From NCBI GenBank assembly GCA_963920765.1, contig OY987243.1, forward strand, positions 26,655,419-26,719,418: a stretch of 64,000 nucleotides of DNA, written 5' to 3'. Origin of the DNA: Ulota crispa. Lineage: Eukaryota > Streptophyta > Bryopsida > Orthotrichales > Orthotrichaceae. A program made the translations under genes and the position numbers. Shown piece by piece: positions 11,251 to 22,235 of this stretch. The notes beneath the pieces are model-generated. The model searched no databases, was not told the DNA's origin, and worked only from the letters and a program-made list of their open reading frames with translations. The number at the start of each line of letters is the position of its first letter. The stretch's first letter is position 1.

Positions 11251-11502
11251 CAGCAGAAATGTACGCAGATGTAGCTAAACTTTTACCAAATTTTTAAAGC
11301 AAAATTTTCTACCAATGAGTTTTATTTTTGGAAGAAAAGAAAGAAATGTGAATACTGTACCAGAGTATGTTTTAGTACATTTTGTGGTGTTTTTTTTTTT
11401 TTTGTCAATTTTGAGCTAAGATTTGAGATCTTTGAGCACTCCGCAGGCTTCGTCCGAAAACGCCGTTTCGTAAAAGGACCGCGCTCGTCGTTGGAGAGAG
11501 AC

Positions 11503-11575
11503 TTCCCGAGACTTCTCGAGACTTCACTTGAGACTTCTTGAGACTTCTTGAGACTTTCTCAAGACTTGCTGAAGA
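11503..11575. repeat. Short tandem repeat, GAGACTTCTT-type units
   Basis: Seven or so tandem 10-13-bp units of the form GAGACTTCTT(C/G) with small variations, adjoining the left end of the TIR element at 11597. Non-coding. Confidence 0.75.
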
Positions 11576-11596
11576 TTTCAAGTTACGGAGGAATCT

Positions 11597-12363
11597 GGGT
11601 AGAGCACCCATAAGCGTCAGTCTGAGGGTTTTGAACCTGATGAGCAAGGGGGCCAGATTGAGGGTCGACCCAAAGTTTTCAAATTTCAAACAATAGGATT
11701 GCTCGATTTTTCCAAATCCGGCCCAAGGATTTTATATTTGGGGCAGGCCGGAACTACAATTATTTTAAGTGGCATCTTAGCTGGCAATATTTTGGCGTCA
11801 AAACTTTGGGCCCATGTCATGAAATTAGGACGAGGTTTTAGGTGGCCCAAACTCCAAACTTGGGCCAAATTGAGCTAAAAAATAATTAAAAATCCAAAAA
11901 ATTCAAAAATTTGGAAAAAAAAAAAAAAAGTTTTTCAAAAAAAAAGTTAAAATTTTAACTCAATGTAATAATCTAATGTTCCCAAAGTTTCCAATGATGT
12001 TCCCAAAGTTCCCAAAGTTCCCAAAACTTACAATCGGGCCCTAGTGACTTTATACATGGTTGAGTTGGATGCATGGCTTGGGCCCTAAGTATAAAGTATA
12101 ATAAATAGATAGCAAATTACAAGATCCTATTAGGAACAAAAAAATAATAAGTTTGCACTTTTGAATGTATTATTTGGATACTGTGAGAATAAGTTGTGAA
12201 TTTTTAAAAAGCAAATTGCCATTGCACCCATAACCACTTTCAAGATTTCATGTTCACATGTTGTACATCCTTGTCATTACATCTATCCACTTCCACATAT
12301 TTTCCAAGATTTTCAAAGGTGATGGTTATGGGGACTCTGACCCTTATGGGTGTTCCTACCTTA
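11597..12363. repeat. TIR element B copy with a 430-bp insert
   Basis: The left end (GCACCCATAAGCGTCAGT, then GAGGGTTTTGAACCTGATGA) and right end (GACCCTTATGGGTGTTCCTA) are those of element B, best seen intact at 17017-17314. The internal block TAGATAGCAAATTACAAGAT resumes only near 12085, so about 11653-12085 is extra sequence. That insert starts GGGCCAGATTGAGGG and ends GGCTTGGGCCC and is unrelated to other B copies. Confidence 0.7.
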
Positions 12364-12839
12364 TACTAAAAGGAGAGGGAGTAATATATTGAGGGAATTG
12401 GTAAATCCACCACATTATACCATGTTGAACCCTTACAGTAAATCCTTGGGACCTATATTTTGTCAAAAGACACTCAAAACTACCATTGCAAGGCCCAATG
12501 GATGTCAAGCTGGCACCACTAATGCAAGAAAGTTACTTCAATGGGAATGGAAAAAGGAAGTCCGGGTGGAGAGGGAGCTACCAGGATAGCAACATCAACA
12601 ACGAAGGGGGTGTGTGTGGACTAATGTGGAGGCATTCTAGGGTAATGTTGGTTCTAATTCCCTTCGCAGAGAAGCCGTTGTAGTGCATGGGCGCACAAAG
12701 CTCGCCCTGCACTAATGACTTTGGCAAAGACCAAACTAGAGCAGCAGCAAATCCTTGGGCACTACAACTCATCCAATCCTCCTCAAGCCTAGACCTAGTC
12801 CTTTGGCCCCCTCTTGTAGGAAAATATACTTGTCCAAAA
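12364..12839. other. Gap without recognisable gene
   Basis: A moderately GC-rich stretch with short overlapping ORFs on both strands, none with a recognisable domain. No clear repeat structure was seen. It separates TIR element B from the pyrimidine tract. Confidence 0.4.
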
Positions 12840-13440
12840 TTTTTCTCCCACATTTTTTCTTGCTTTTTCTCCCAATTTTTTTCCTTGCTTTTTCTTCCAC
12901 TTTTCCTTTGCTTTCCCTCCCATTTGTCCTATAATTTTTGTCCCATTTTTCCTTGCTTTTTCTCCCATATTTCCTTGCTTTTTTCTCCCATTTTTCCTTG
13001 CTTTTTGTCCCATTTGTCCACTAATTGTCCTCCCATTTTGTCCACTAGTTGTCCTCCCATTTTGTTCACTAGTTGTCCTCCCATTTTGTCCACTAATTGT
13101 CCTCCCATTTTGACCACTAATTGTCCTCCCATTTTGTCCACTCATTGTCTTCACATTTTGTCCACACTGATTTTCCTCCCTTTTTACTTTCCTTGCTTTT
13201 TCTCCCATTTGTCCACTCTTTTTTCTCCCACTTTTCCACTAATTGTCCTCCTATTATATCCACTACTTCTCCTCCCAATTTGATTTTCCTTGCTTTTTCT
13301 CCTATTTGTCCACTGACTTTACTCCCAACATTCTCCCTTACTTTCTCTCCCACATTTTCCCTCGCTTTTTCTACGAGTTTCTATTATTTTTCTCCCATTT
13401 TTCTTTCCTTTCCTTTTTCCCTTTCTTTTTTCGGGTGACC
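12840..13440. repeat. 600-bp pyrimidine-rich minisatellite
   Basis: The plus strand is almost entirely C and T, built of variants of CTCCCATTTTTCCTTGCTTTT. About 13013-13160 forms a regular 24-bp array (CCCATTTTGTCCACTAGTTG, then TCCT). The repeats leave long open frames on both strands (FSHFSL-like or KMGGQLVDK-like peptides), but these are repeat artefacts. It lies upstream of the DUF7086 gene. Confidence 0.8.
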
Positions 13441-13837
13441 AGATGTGCACAGAATCATCGTACAGTCCGCCGCTATCCAGTCCCCAGTCCCCATTCCATT
13501 CCATTCCACTGTCGTTCTGACCACCGTGCCCCACCCCCGCGTCCTTTTTAGGTTTCTCCCAGATTCTGCCCTTTTCCCGACGTCGGAGTCGTAGTCGTAC
13601 AACCCAACAACAACGACCTCTTGTCACACCCCAAAACTTATAACTTCCATTCCCTGACTCTCTGTCCCTGTCCTGGTCTCCTTGTCCCTGTCCCCCTCCC
13701 GATCGCAAAATTCAACTCTTCCGTTCCCTCAAGGGTTTTCTTTTTCCCTTTCCTTTTTAACTTCCGGTTGCTTTTAGCATGCATTCCGACTTCCTCTAGG
13801 TCACTGTTGTTCTAGCGTTGCCGCTGTGTGTGTCTGT

Positions 13838-13960
13838 GTGCGTGTGAGAGATTGTGTGAGAGTGTGAGAGAGAGTGTGAGAGAGAGTGAGAGAGAGTGAG
13901 AGAGAGAGAGTGAGAGAGAGATTGTGTGTGTGAGATTGTGTGAGATTGTGTGTGTGGGTA
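13838..13960. repeat. GA/GT microsatellite in the leader/promoter of the DUF7086 gene
   Basis: Interrupted (GAGAGTGT)n, (GAGAGA)n and (TGTG)n runs. Its place 250-380 bp before the coding start suggests 5' leader or core promoter, where plant genes often carry GA/CT tracts. Confidence 0.75.
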
Positions 13961-14215
13961 ATTTGCAGTTTGAGGTGTTTCTAGCAATGCGGCGTGTGCG
14001 ACATTGTCGACGATTTGGTAGCGTTTCTGAGCACATATGAAACAGTGAAGGGCGACGTAGATGGTGAGAGACGAGACGTGAAGGGAGGGAGGCACACTTG
14101 CTTTATTTATTACCATCGTCGTTGTTGTGGGTGTGGAGCCGTGCGTTGTGGGAATCAGGTCACGGTGGCTGGGTCCAGTAAGAGGGCAAGGCTGGACCGA
14201 CTACGGCAGTCCTTC

Positions 14216-16946
14216 ATGAGTGATCCTGAGGACGAAGAAGACAGCTTGAGACTCACTCTAGCCCCGCCTGGCTCATCGTCTCGGCTGTCGTCGTCCTCCT
14301 CGTCTTCGCATGATCTCTACCTCCGTTCACAACACCAACAACAACAATACCCACACCAACAACACCAACAATACCCACATCAACAATACCAAAAACAGCA
14401 ACAGCAACAGCAACAGGAGCAGGAGCAACAGGAGCAAGGGCAGCAGCAAGGGGCACATGGGTCGGGAGTCTCCGAAGAGGATGAGCACTACCGCCCGAGA
14501 CGCACGCCCGTGCGCACCGTGCCTCCCGGTGCTCTCTGCTCAAGTCAGTCCCCCCCCCCCTCCACGTCCTTCACTATTTTTTTTCATTTTTATTGTGAAT
14601 TTGGCGAACTATCTAGCTATGCATCTCTCTATTTTCCAGCCGGAATTCTCGTCTGCAAAAAATTCCTTTCCAGATGTTCCTTCAATCCAGTAATCAGTCC
14701 CTCTCCACGTCCTTCACTATTTTTTTATTGTGAATTTTGCGAACTATCTAATGATGCATCTTTCTGTGTTTCCGGAATTCTCGTCTGCAAAAAATTCCTT
14801 TCCAGATGTTCCTTCAATCCAGTAATCAGTCCCCCTCCACGTCCTTCACTATTTTTTTTCATTTTTATTGTGAATTTGGCGAACTATCTAGCTATGCATC
14901 TCTCTATTTTCCAGCCGGAATTCTCGTCTGCAAAAAATTCCTTTTCATTCAATCCAGCCAGTAACTGTCGAATTCTTTTCCCCGTGTTGTTGTGGCTTAC
15001 CCTTCTGGAATTGCCAGGATTTCTTTATTTTGATGATTTTGTTGTGAAGTTTTAAGATCTGAGCGAGTATTCGAAGATGATGCTGACTGTGGACTACTGT
15101 AACGATCACTTAAAGATTTCAATTACTGGATAGAATTTCGCTCTTCAACAACCCATCTAGATTCACTTGAGTGTGTGTGTCTGCAAAAAGAGTCCATATG
15201 TGTGTCCTATGGTTCGTTCACTTAAGAGATTGTTGATAAGTTGGCTAGTTTCTTTTTCTTTATTGAGCAAGACATGTACTTATCTGTCGATGAAATTAAC
15301 GAGCTGAATTCCGCTCACTATATCTCCATCCCTTTGTTTTCTCTTTCCCTGTAGAGTTCCCTTTGTAGTCAGTTTGTCGTAATTGCATGTTCGGCTTGGA
15401 ATTAGTAGGTCACCACACAATCACTAGTATCAACTTTGAGAATCTCGATTGCTGAGGTGTTTTTGCGTGCTTGTTGTTTCTCTAGGTTGAGCTTTGAGAT
15501 GTGAATTCTCCGCCATTTGTTATGTTTTCTTTGCTGGTGAAGTGTCGTCTTCCTTTCAGGGATAAGTGGAATTTATGCTTAAGGGCTGCTCTTTTCTTTT
15601 TTTTGTCTTTTTGAATCGTGGCAGGTGAGCGGTTGTCCGCGACTAGTGGCAATTCAGCAAAGAAAGGTCCTCACGTGCCGGCGCCTTTTCCTTGGTCGAC
15701 GGAGTACCGTGCGAAGAACCATAGCCTCGAGTGGATTCTGAGGCGCGGCATGAGCACCATAGGAGGGGAAGTGCAGTGTAAACGGTGTGACGGCATGACT
15801 ACCGTCGAAGTCAATCTTCAAGTATGTTTTTTTTATCCTTAATTTTTTCAGTACTCTATAGTTGAGGTTTGTAGATCTGGAGCTTTTGAGATAAAACAAA
15901 CTATGGCATAAAAGCAAAATCTAAATTCCAGAAACAAGATCTTCATTTTGCAAGTTTTGAGTTTTGATTTTTTTATTTTCCTCCATCTCTTACATGAACT
16001 AATTCAGTACCTTGCACAGTAACCATGAAGCTGCTAATCATCAAACTAGTCACACAGTTGAAACAATAGACAAAATTTTACATTCTAAGCATATTTGGAT
16101 GTACCATGAACTAATTCAGAGCCTTGCACAACAATCATGAAGCTGCTAATCATCAAACGAGTCACACAGCTGAAAAAATAGACAAAGTTTACATTCTAAG
16201 CATATTTGGATGTACAGGGCGTTAGAAAACATTCACGACGCTGGCTTACCTAGGGGTTAATGAACATTCTTTGTAGTGTTTTTGATTTGTTGTGAGTTTT
16301 GATGATTTGTATTTTTTTTTCCTCCATCTCTTACATGAACTAATTCAGAGCCTTGCACAATAATCAGGAAGCTCTTAATCATCAAACGAGTCACACAGTT
16401 GAAACAATAGACAAAATTTTACATTCTAAGCATATTTGGATGTACTGTACAGGGCGGTAGAAAGCATTCACGACCTGGGGGTTAACGAACATTCTTTGTA
16501 GTGTTTTTTGATTTGTTGTGAGTGATTTGGAGTTCCAACCCTTTTTTTTGTTGACTGTGTGAGGTTGTGTGGTTGTTTGTTTGTTTGTTGTTTTGCGTGA
16601 AATTCAGGCAGCGTTTGTTCAGCTTGAGAGATACTTCATTGAGAACAAGCACTCAATGCATGACCGTGCACCAAAGCACTGGATGGTCCCACGGCTCTTG
16701 GATTGCACATTGTGCCATCAGAACGACTGTGTGAAGCCAATTATAGCGGAAAAGAAGAGGGAGATCAATTGGTTATTTCTCCTGCTCACTCAGACTCTTG
16801 GTCTGTGCACTCTTGACCAGCTCAAGTTCTTCTGCAAACACAACGACAAACATCGAACAGGGGCCAAAGACCGTGTCCTTTACTCCACCTATGGGGGCCT
16901 GTTGAAACAACTCAATCCGGCCGGTAAATATTTGCCAAATGACTAA
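14216..16946 (+). CDS. DUF7086-domain protein with Q-rich N-terminus
   Basis: Three exons, 14216-14543, 15625-15821 and 16608-16946, join in frame to 287 codons ending at TAA. The donor CAA|GTCAGT is preferred for exon 1; an alternative at 14528 keeps the same phase. Residues 11-15 read LRLTL, an LxLxL pattern like an EAR repression motif. Residues 39-78 are Q/H-rich with a run of seven Q. From about 131 the protein matches the plant DUF7086 domain: PWSTEYRAKNHSLEWIL, a VQCKRC pair (C161/C164), HDRAPKHWM, a second pair CTLC (C208/C211), then NWLFLLLTQTLG, FCKHNDKHRTGAKDRVLY and a LLKQLNP end. The two CxxC pairs suggest a zinc site (inference). The family's function is unknown; nuclear action is a guess from the EAR-like and Q-rich parts. 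The ATG at 14216 is the first in its frame. The open frame extends upstream without an ATG and three short uORFs lie before it, so an upstream exon is possible. Confidence 0.82.
14545..14950. repeat. Three tandem copies of a 130-150-bp segment in intron 1 of the DUF7086 gene
   Basis: Each unit begins near CAGTCCC...CCACGTCCTTCACTA (14546, about 14693, about 14825), runs through GAACTATCTA and GGAATTCTCGTCTGCAAAAA and ends TTCAATCCAG. The second unit has internal deletions. Only the first copy retains the GT of the likely splice donor (AAGTCAG versus AATCAG), so the duplication starts right at the exon boundary. Confidence 0.8.
15990..16560. repeat. Tandem duplications in intron 2 of the DUF7086 gene
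   Basis: A unit of about 112 bp (CATGAACTAATTCAG ... CATATTTGGATGTAC) occurs at about 15993, 16105 and 16334. A second unit (CATTCACGAC ... GGTTAA(T/C)GAACATTCTTTGTAG) follows the second and third copies, giving a compound 228-bp repeat. The exon 3 acceptor lies just beyond. Confidence 0.75.
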
Positions 16947-17016
16947 ATCTAATCACTCACTCTCTCTTCTCTTCTCTTCTTTCTTTCTCTGCTTCCCCCC
17001 TTTTGTTTTGCAAACT

Positions 17017-17314
17017 AAGGTAGGAGGAACACCCATAAGCGTTAGTTTAAGGGTTTTGAACTATTCCTAAACATGTTAGGAACAAAATAATAATAATAAT
17101 GAGTTTGCACCTTCAAATGTATTGTGAGAATAAGAAGTTGTGAATTTTTATTAAAGAGCAAACTGTCACTGTCATTGTACCCATAACCAACACTAAGGTT
17201 TCATGGTCACATGTTGTACACCCTTGTAATTACATCTATTTATTTCTACAGATTTTCCAAGATTTTAGAGGTGACGGTTATGGGGACACTAACGCTTATG
17301 GGTGTTCCTACCTT
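17017..17314. repeat. TIR element B, intact copy
   Basis: 298 bp with inverted ends AAGGTAGGA(GGA)ACACCCATAAGCGT and its complement ACGCTTATGGGTGTTCCTACCTT. It lies 70 bp past the DUF7086 stop codon, so it may be in the 3' UTR or just beyond. Related copies are at 11597, 36800, 37595 and 43739. Confidence 0.8.
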
Positions 17315-18556
17315 GGGCTTTTTCGGCTTTTCTGTTGTTGGTGGCGTTTGGAGGAGAGAGATGAAGATTTTTTGTTGGTAGCCAGGTCAAGTACTAAGCC
17401 TTTTTTTTCTTTTTTTTCTTTTTCTTCATGAGATCATTCCCTGTTTAAGGAGATGGTCTTATGTGAATGTAATAAAAAATAAAGGAGGGGTTTTCTAGAA
17501 ATTGAAAAAACAAAATGTGTAGTCGATGACTCAGGTCTTAGTTCTCAGGCAAACTTAGAGGCTTTTGCTTTAGTTAGTTTGCAGGTGTCCGAGAAAACTC
17601 TTTCTTGTGCTACAGCAGCTGAGAGGTACAACTTTGTCAGCTTCTTTTTACTGGTTTAGATCATAAAGCAAAGCGATAGATTGTGCTGTCATCCTTTTGA
17701 ATTCGTGTGTGTCAGGTTCTGTTATTTGTTCAACTGATTTACCCGTTGATTTTGTTTGGGATCACCCAATGATAATAAATATCTATGGTTGAAGTTGAAT
17801 TTCAAATCCCCTGTGTGCCTTTTGTGTTTCACTCTGGTGTCAGTTTTGAGGTTCTACATGTTGCTGTATAGATGCACCTTTGGACCTTTTTAGACTGGTG
17901 ATGAATTATTTGTTCTGGATTTTATAGGACATGATTGCCAAGCTTCTCTTGAATCCGCATTGCAATCTGCATTTAAAAAACAATAATAATTCACAAGTGT
18001 GATTTTCCATAGGGATGAAAGTTCATGAAACGTGTAAATGGTTAGCATGTACACTAACTGAAGAACATCAAGATTCACCAAAGATTTTGAGTACATACGA
18101 ATCATAGGGGATTGGAGAAACAACTCAAACTTTACAAAGAGACATTCGAAGTATCTAAAAGTAAGTATCTCCTTAAGTGCCCAAGATAATAACTAAAAAT
18201 AACGCTTTGAAGACCTCAACGCAAGTTATTTCTATCACTTAGCCCCGCACTAATACTAACTTGTGCTAATTCAAGAAATAAATAAATTTGCAAGGGCGCA
18301 TAACTAAAACTGAAGTATTTTACACTAGTTTAGGTTACCTCAATATATTGTGGACTATAATGTTTAAACATTATTTCAAATAGTGTGATTTAGTTGGTCG
18401 AAACTCCAGGGAGATTTTGCAAGTATAGTTCAACAAGAGAGTGTCTGAAGGATACCTCACCATGAAAAATTAAATCGTCAAGTTGTTACTTGAGGAATGG
18501 TCAAAGGTTGTGGTCAAACCCTACTTGAAGAACGAGGGCAAAAGGCATGCTATTAA

Positions 18557-19022
18557 TTAGGGGAAATTACAAATAGGGGCATGAAAATGTAAAATATTAC
18601 AGATAGAGGAGCATTTTCAAATTAATTACAAATAGGGGCACGATTTCAAAAAAAATTGTGATTATTTGTAATTTTTTTTTGGTTTGGACATTGGTTGATT
18701 TATATACATCACATTAAATGTTAGCTAACTTCCAAAAATTTAAAAGTTTCCAAAAATTGCCATTCCCTTTACTAAAATTTCTTAATTTAGACTTGATTTG
18801 TAGAGACTTTTAAGTTTTTAGAAATTAACTAACATTCAACGTGATGTGTCTAAATCAACCAATATCTAAACCAAAAAGAATTTACAAAGAATTAAAAAAA
18901 AATTTAAAATTGTGCCTCTTTGTAATTTTTTTGGAATTGTGCCCCTATTTGTAATTATTTTGGAACTACGCCCCTATTTGTAACATTTTGCGTTTTCATG
19001 ACCTATTTGTAATTTCCCCTAA
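18557..19022. repeat. TIR element H, copy 2
   Basis: Inverted ends TTAGGGGAAATTACAAATAG and CTATTTGTAATTTCCCCTAA, followed inward by a further matched step around CATGAAAA/TTTTCATG. The (A/T)ACAAATAGGGGC motif recurs inside, making a partly palindromic 466-bp element with no ORF. Confidence 0.75.
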
Positions 19023-20285
19023 GAACATTCACCCAAATTAGTGTGAAGAGGTATGGCACCTTTCAAAATCTTATACAAGTTGAAATTACTTGTACGGTAC
19101 ATTGTATTACCCTCTAAAACATATTTATGGTGTTCTAAAAGTAAGGCATGGTCTTCTTCTTTTTTCCTTCCTTGATTTGCAATTACTTTCCATAGAGCAC
19201 CTTTAAACAAATTATTGTACTTCATTTTGATTTGAAAGTGACCACTTTTGGTCATGTTTTGGATGATGAACATGTTACTTTATATTTTGTCCAAAACTCT
19301 TTATGCATCTAAGTGATACTTGAATCTTCAAAAAGCCATTTTCTTTATAGATTTATTTTGAAGAAATTGAGGTAAGTATAAATATTTGAACAAAAATATG
19401 ACCGAAATATGCCAAAATCCAAGAAAATAGTTAGGACACAAAAATTACAAACGTTCAATAGGGCCATATTTGCATACTTATGTAAGTTGGGCCTCAAGTT
19501 TTTGGAGCTGATTTGAGATCTATCTCTTTATTTTGTTTAACCACTAAAAAAACATGTTGTTTTTGACACTTCCTTCAACACTTCAATACCAAAACTTGAA
19601 TTGTTGATTCTAGAATGTTAAAAAAGTGACAAAGAAGATTGTAACAGATATCACCTATTCAGTATTAGAAGTCACTTTTAATTCACACTATTCTTGTTTT
19701 CTTCCCATAAAGTTGATGCAATCAAGGGTGTGCGTACTCATATCCAATGCTAAGAACTTGCAATTAGTTTGTTAAGTGCTAAATGGGGTTGGATTACCAA
19801 AGCAAGCGTGTATTAAAAAATGCCATATTACACCATAAATGATAAATGGATGTTCATTTGGGAATGTCCAACCAATATCTGGGGAGATTTTGTTATTCCT
19901 TAATAAAAGTCTTAGATTTTTCATGTTCTCAAAAATCTAGCCAGTTTTTATTTGATTCACTCAAGTTTCAAACAATTTTTTTTGACATTTCATTGACCAG
20001 CCTTTCTACTGTTTTTATTGGACCTCCCTGCTCATTGTGTCCAATCCTAATACATTGTATAAAAACATGAATTCAAAAAATCTACACATTGACTTTGCTT
20101 TTTCTAAATTTGTATGTACAAGTAGCAATTGGCACTTGCTATGCTATGCATTTACCATACTACATATTAGTAATAATTTCATATATTTGAATAGAATGCA
20201 AAGTAATTTCAATAAGTCTTTACATAAGTTTTATCTTTATGATTTTATGAAAATACTTTCAAACATGCATACATTGAAACGTATC

Positions 20286-20533
20286 TACTCGATATTTGTT
20301 AATTTGGGAAAAATAGGTGTTCCACTTTGTATTCCACCTAAAACCCAAAAAGTTACTTTAAACCATATTTGAAGGTATCAGATTCAGTCTGAGCCAATAA
20401 GATTTTTTCCCTCGCAAATTCCTCCTCTTAGGTGAGGACACGTGTAAGTTTTAAGAGGCCACCTAAAACCTTCATATCAAAATTCTGAAAGTCCCAAAAT
20501 GTACGATTTTTCCCAAATTAACAAATATTGTGT
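20286..20533. repeat. TIR element A copy
   Basis: Left end CGATATTTGTTAATTTGGGA, right end the inverted TCCCAAATTAACAAATATTG. The centre holds CTCTTAGGTGAGGACACGTG, the inverted match of the segment inside the copy at 6308-6578. Confidence 0.75.
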
Positions 20534-21696
20534 TTACAATACAATTGTTAATGACTAAAATATATGAATTGGTGAATACATTAAAAAATATGCATACATT
20601 GGAATGTAAAAATATCCAACATTAAATAGCAAGAATGTTAGAAATATTATTGGATTGTATCTACTGATTTATAACTTATGAAACCAAAATTGTGGAAGTG
20701 AAATGAAGTGTGAAGCTAACAAAGAATTTAAACTAAACCTTTATAATATCACTATGTTGGACCTCCATAATATTGTACAAATGTGATATTATAGAGGGTC
20801 TTGTGATATTAATAGTGTGATATTCAAATGCTATTCTCTAAACGGGACATTGACATTTAATTATGTGACAACGAAAAGTCAAATCTCATTGACATACAAT
20901 GATGATTGTCAAAGGAATTCCGACCCTAAATAAAAGGCTGCATGCATTGGTCCCCGGTACTTCACTGTGCAATTTGCTGCAAAAATACCAGATTCGAGAA
21001 CCCGCATGAAAAAGTCTTTGATTTTTTGAGATTGTGAGGAAATATTATCTGTTTTCAAAAGGCACATTTGAATGGGTACTAGAGAATCTCATTGGTTTCA
21101 ACGGTGGCATTAGATAGAATGTGGCCAAGTCAAATTCCAAAACTTGCCCAAGAATGAAGCTTGTAGATTCAATAGTCGGCTCAATTTTAAAATTAGGATT
21201 TTAATTTAGGCAAAACAATAATGTATAATTTTTTTTTTGTGGTTTTCTTTATATAGTTTTTTCTTATCTCTTTACTTGCACTGTAGACACCTGTTACAAA
21301 ATATATTCTAGACACAAATGTTTGAAAATCTAAATTATAAGCTTCGCTAGGTCCCTTCAAATATTGAAGAGTTTTTTTATAATTTTCAACTCAAATCCTC
21401 TTGAATCAAAGTAGTCCAATGATTCTCAAAAGAATATGATTTGGGGTTCACAAATCAATTACACGTGAAGAAACAAAGGGATGTGTTGGTGTTTTTTAAG
21501 AAAGCATATCAAACCAGAGTACAAGGGCAGTGGATTGCATGTATATTTGAAGCATTCTAGGCGAAAAAATTATGGCCTAAGAAGATTTCAAACATACGAA
21601 CGTTAGTCTTTTTTTCATCATCACATGAATTGGCTTACAACCTTGCACAAAATTCAAGAACCAATCAATGATCAAATTAGTTGCATAGTTTGAAGA

Positions 21697-21957
21697 GAGG
21701 AATGCTATATTGTGAGCTAATCTGATTTGTGAGCCATGAGTCAAGAGCCAATTTTTTTGGTCAAAATACTCAATTTCATCTATAACTGCGCACATAGGGC
21801 CCTACAATTGTGCATCTTAAAATTTTATCTTTTAAAAAACTTGTTTTTTTTGTTAAGTTTTTCCATTGATTTTGAGCTCAAATTTGATTTTTGCTCACCA
21901 AATCTTGGCTCACCGCTCACATGCTCACCATTTTACGCTCAGAAAATAGTTGTATCT
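21697..21957. repeat. TIR element I, copy 2
   Basis: Same order of motifs as 385-597: GCTATATTGTGAGC, GTGAGCCATGAG, an AT-rich core, then GGCTCACCGCTCACATGCTC and CGCTCAGAAAATAGTTG. About 260 bp, no ORF of note. Confidence 0.65.
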
Positions 21958-22235
21958 GTTTGAAGAGTAGACAATCTCTTTTTCTAAACATACTTGGACT
22001 TATATCATTTCATGCAACTCCTCCGATAATGTTGAAGACATGAGCAGTTCACATTCTGGCGCTTGGCACTCTTTCGATTAAATGTTCCACCTTCACACCG
22101 ACTTTGGTAGTTGAAATTTGAATTCCTAAATGTGGTTTCAACAATTAATGATGCAAAATTCCTTATAAATCATCATGATTAGAGTTTAGCCTTTTTTTTT
22201 TTTTAACAAAATCATTCTGTGCATAAGTATTATAT

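Noticed and set aside
12687..13551. Long ORFs on both strands in the pyrimidine tract
   Set aside because: Low-complexity peptides produced by the minisatellite; frames overlap on both strands and no domain is present.
13796..14116. Minus-strand ORF rich in SLSLSHSLS
   Set aside because: Translation of the GA/GT microsatellite in the leader of the DUF7086 gene.
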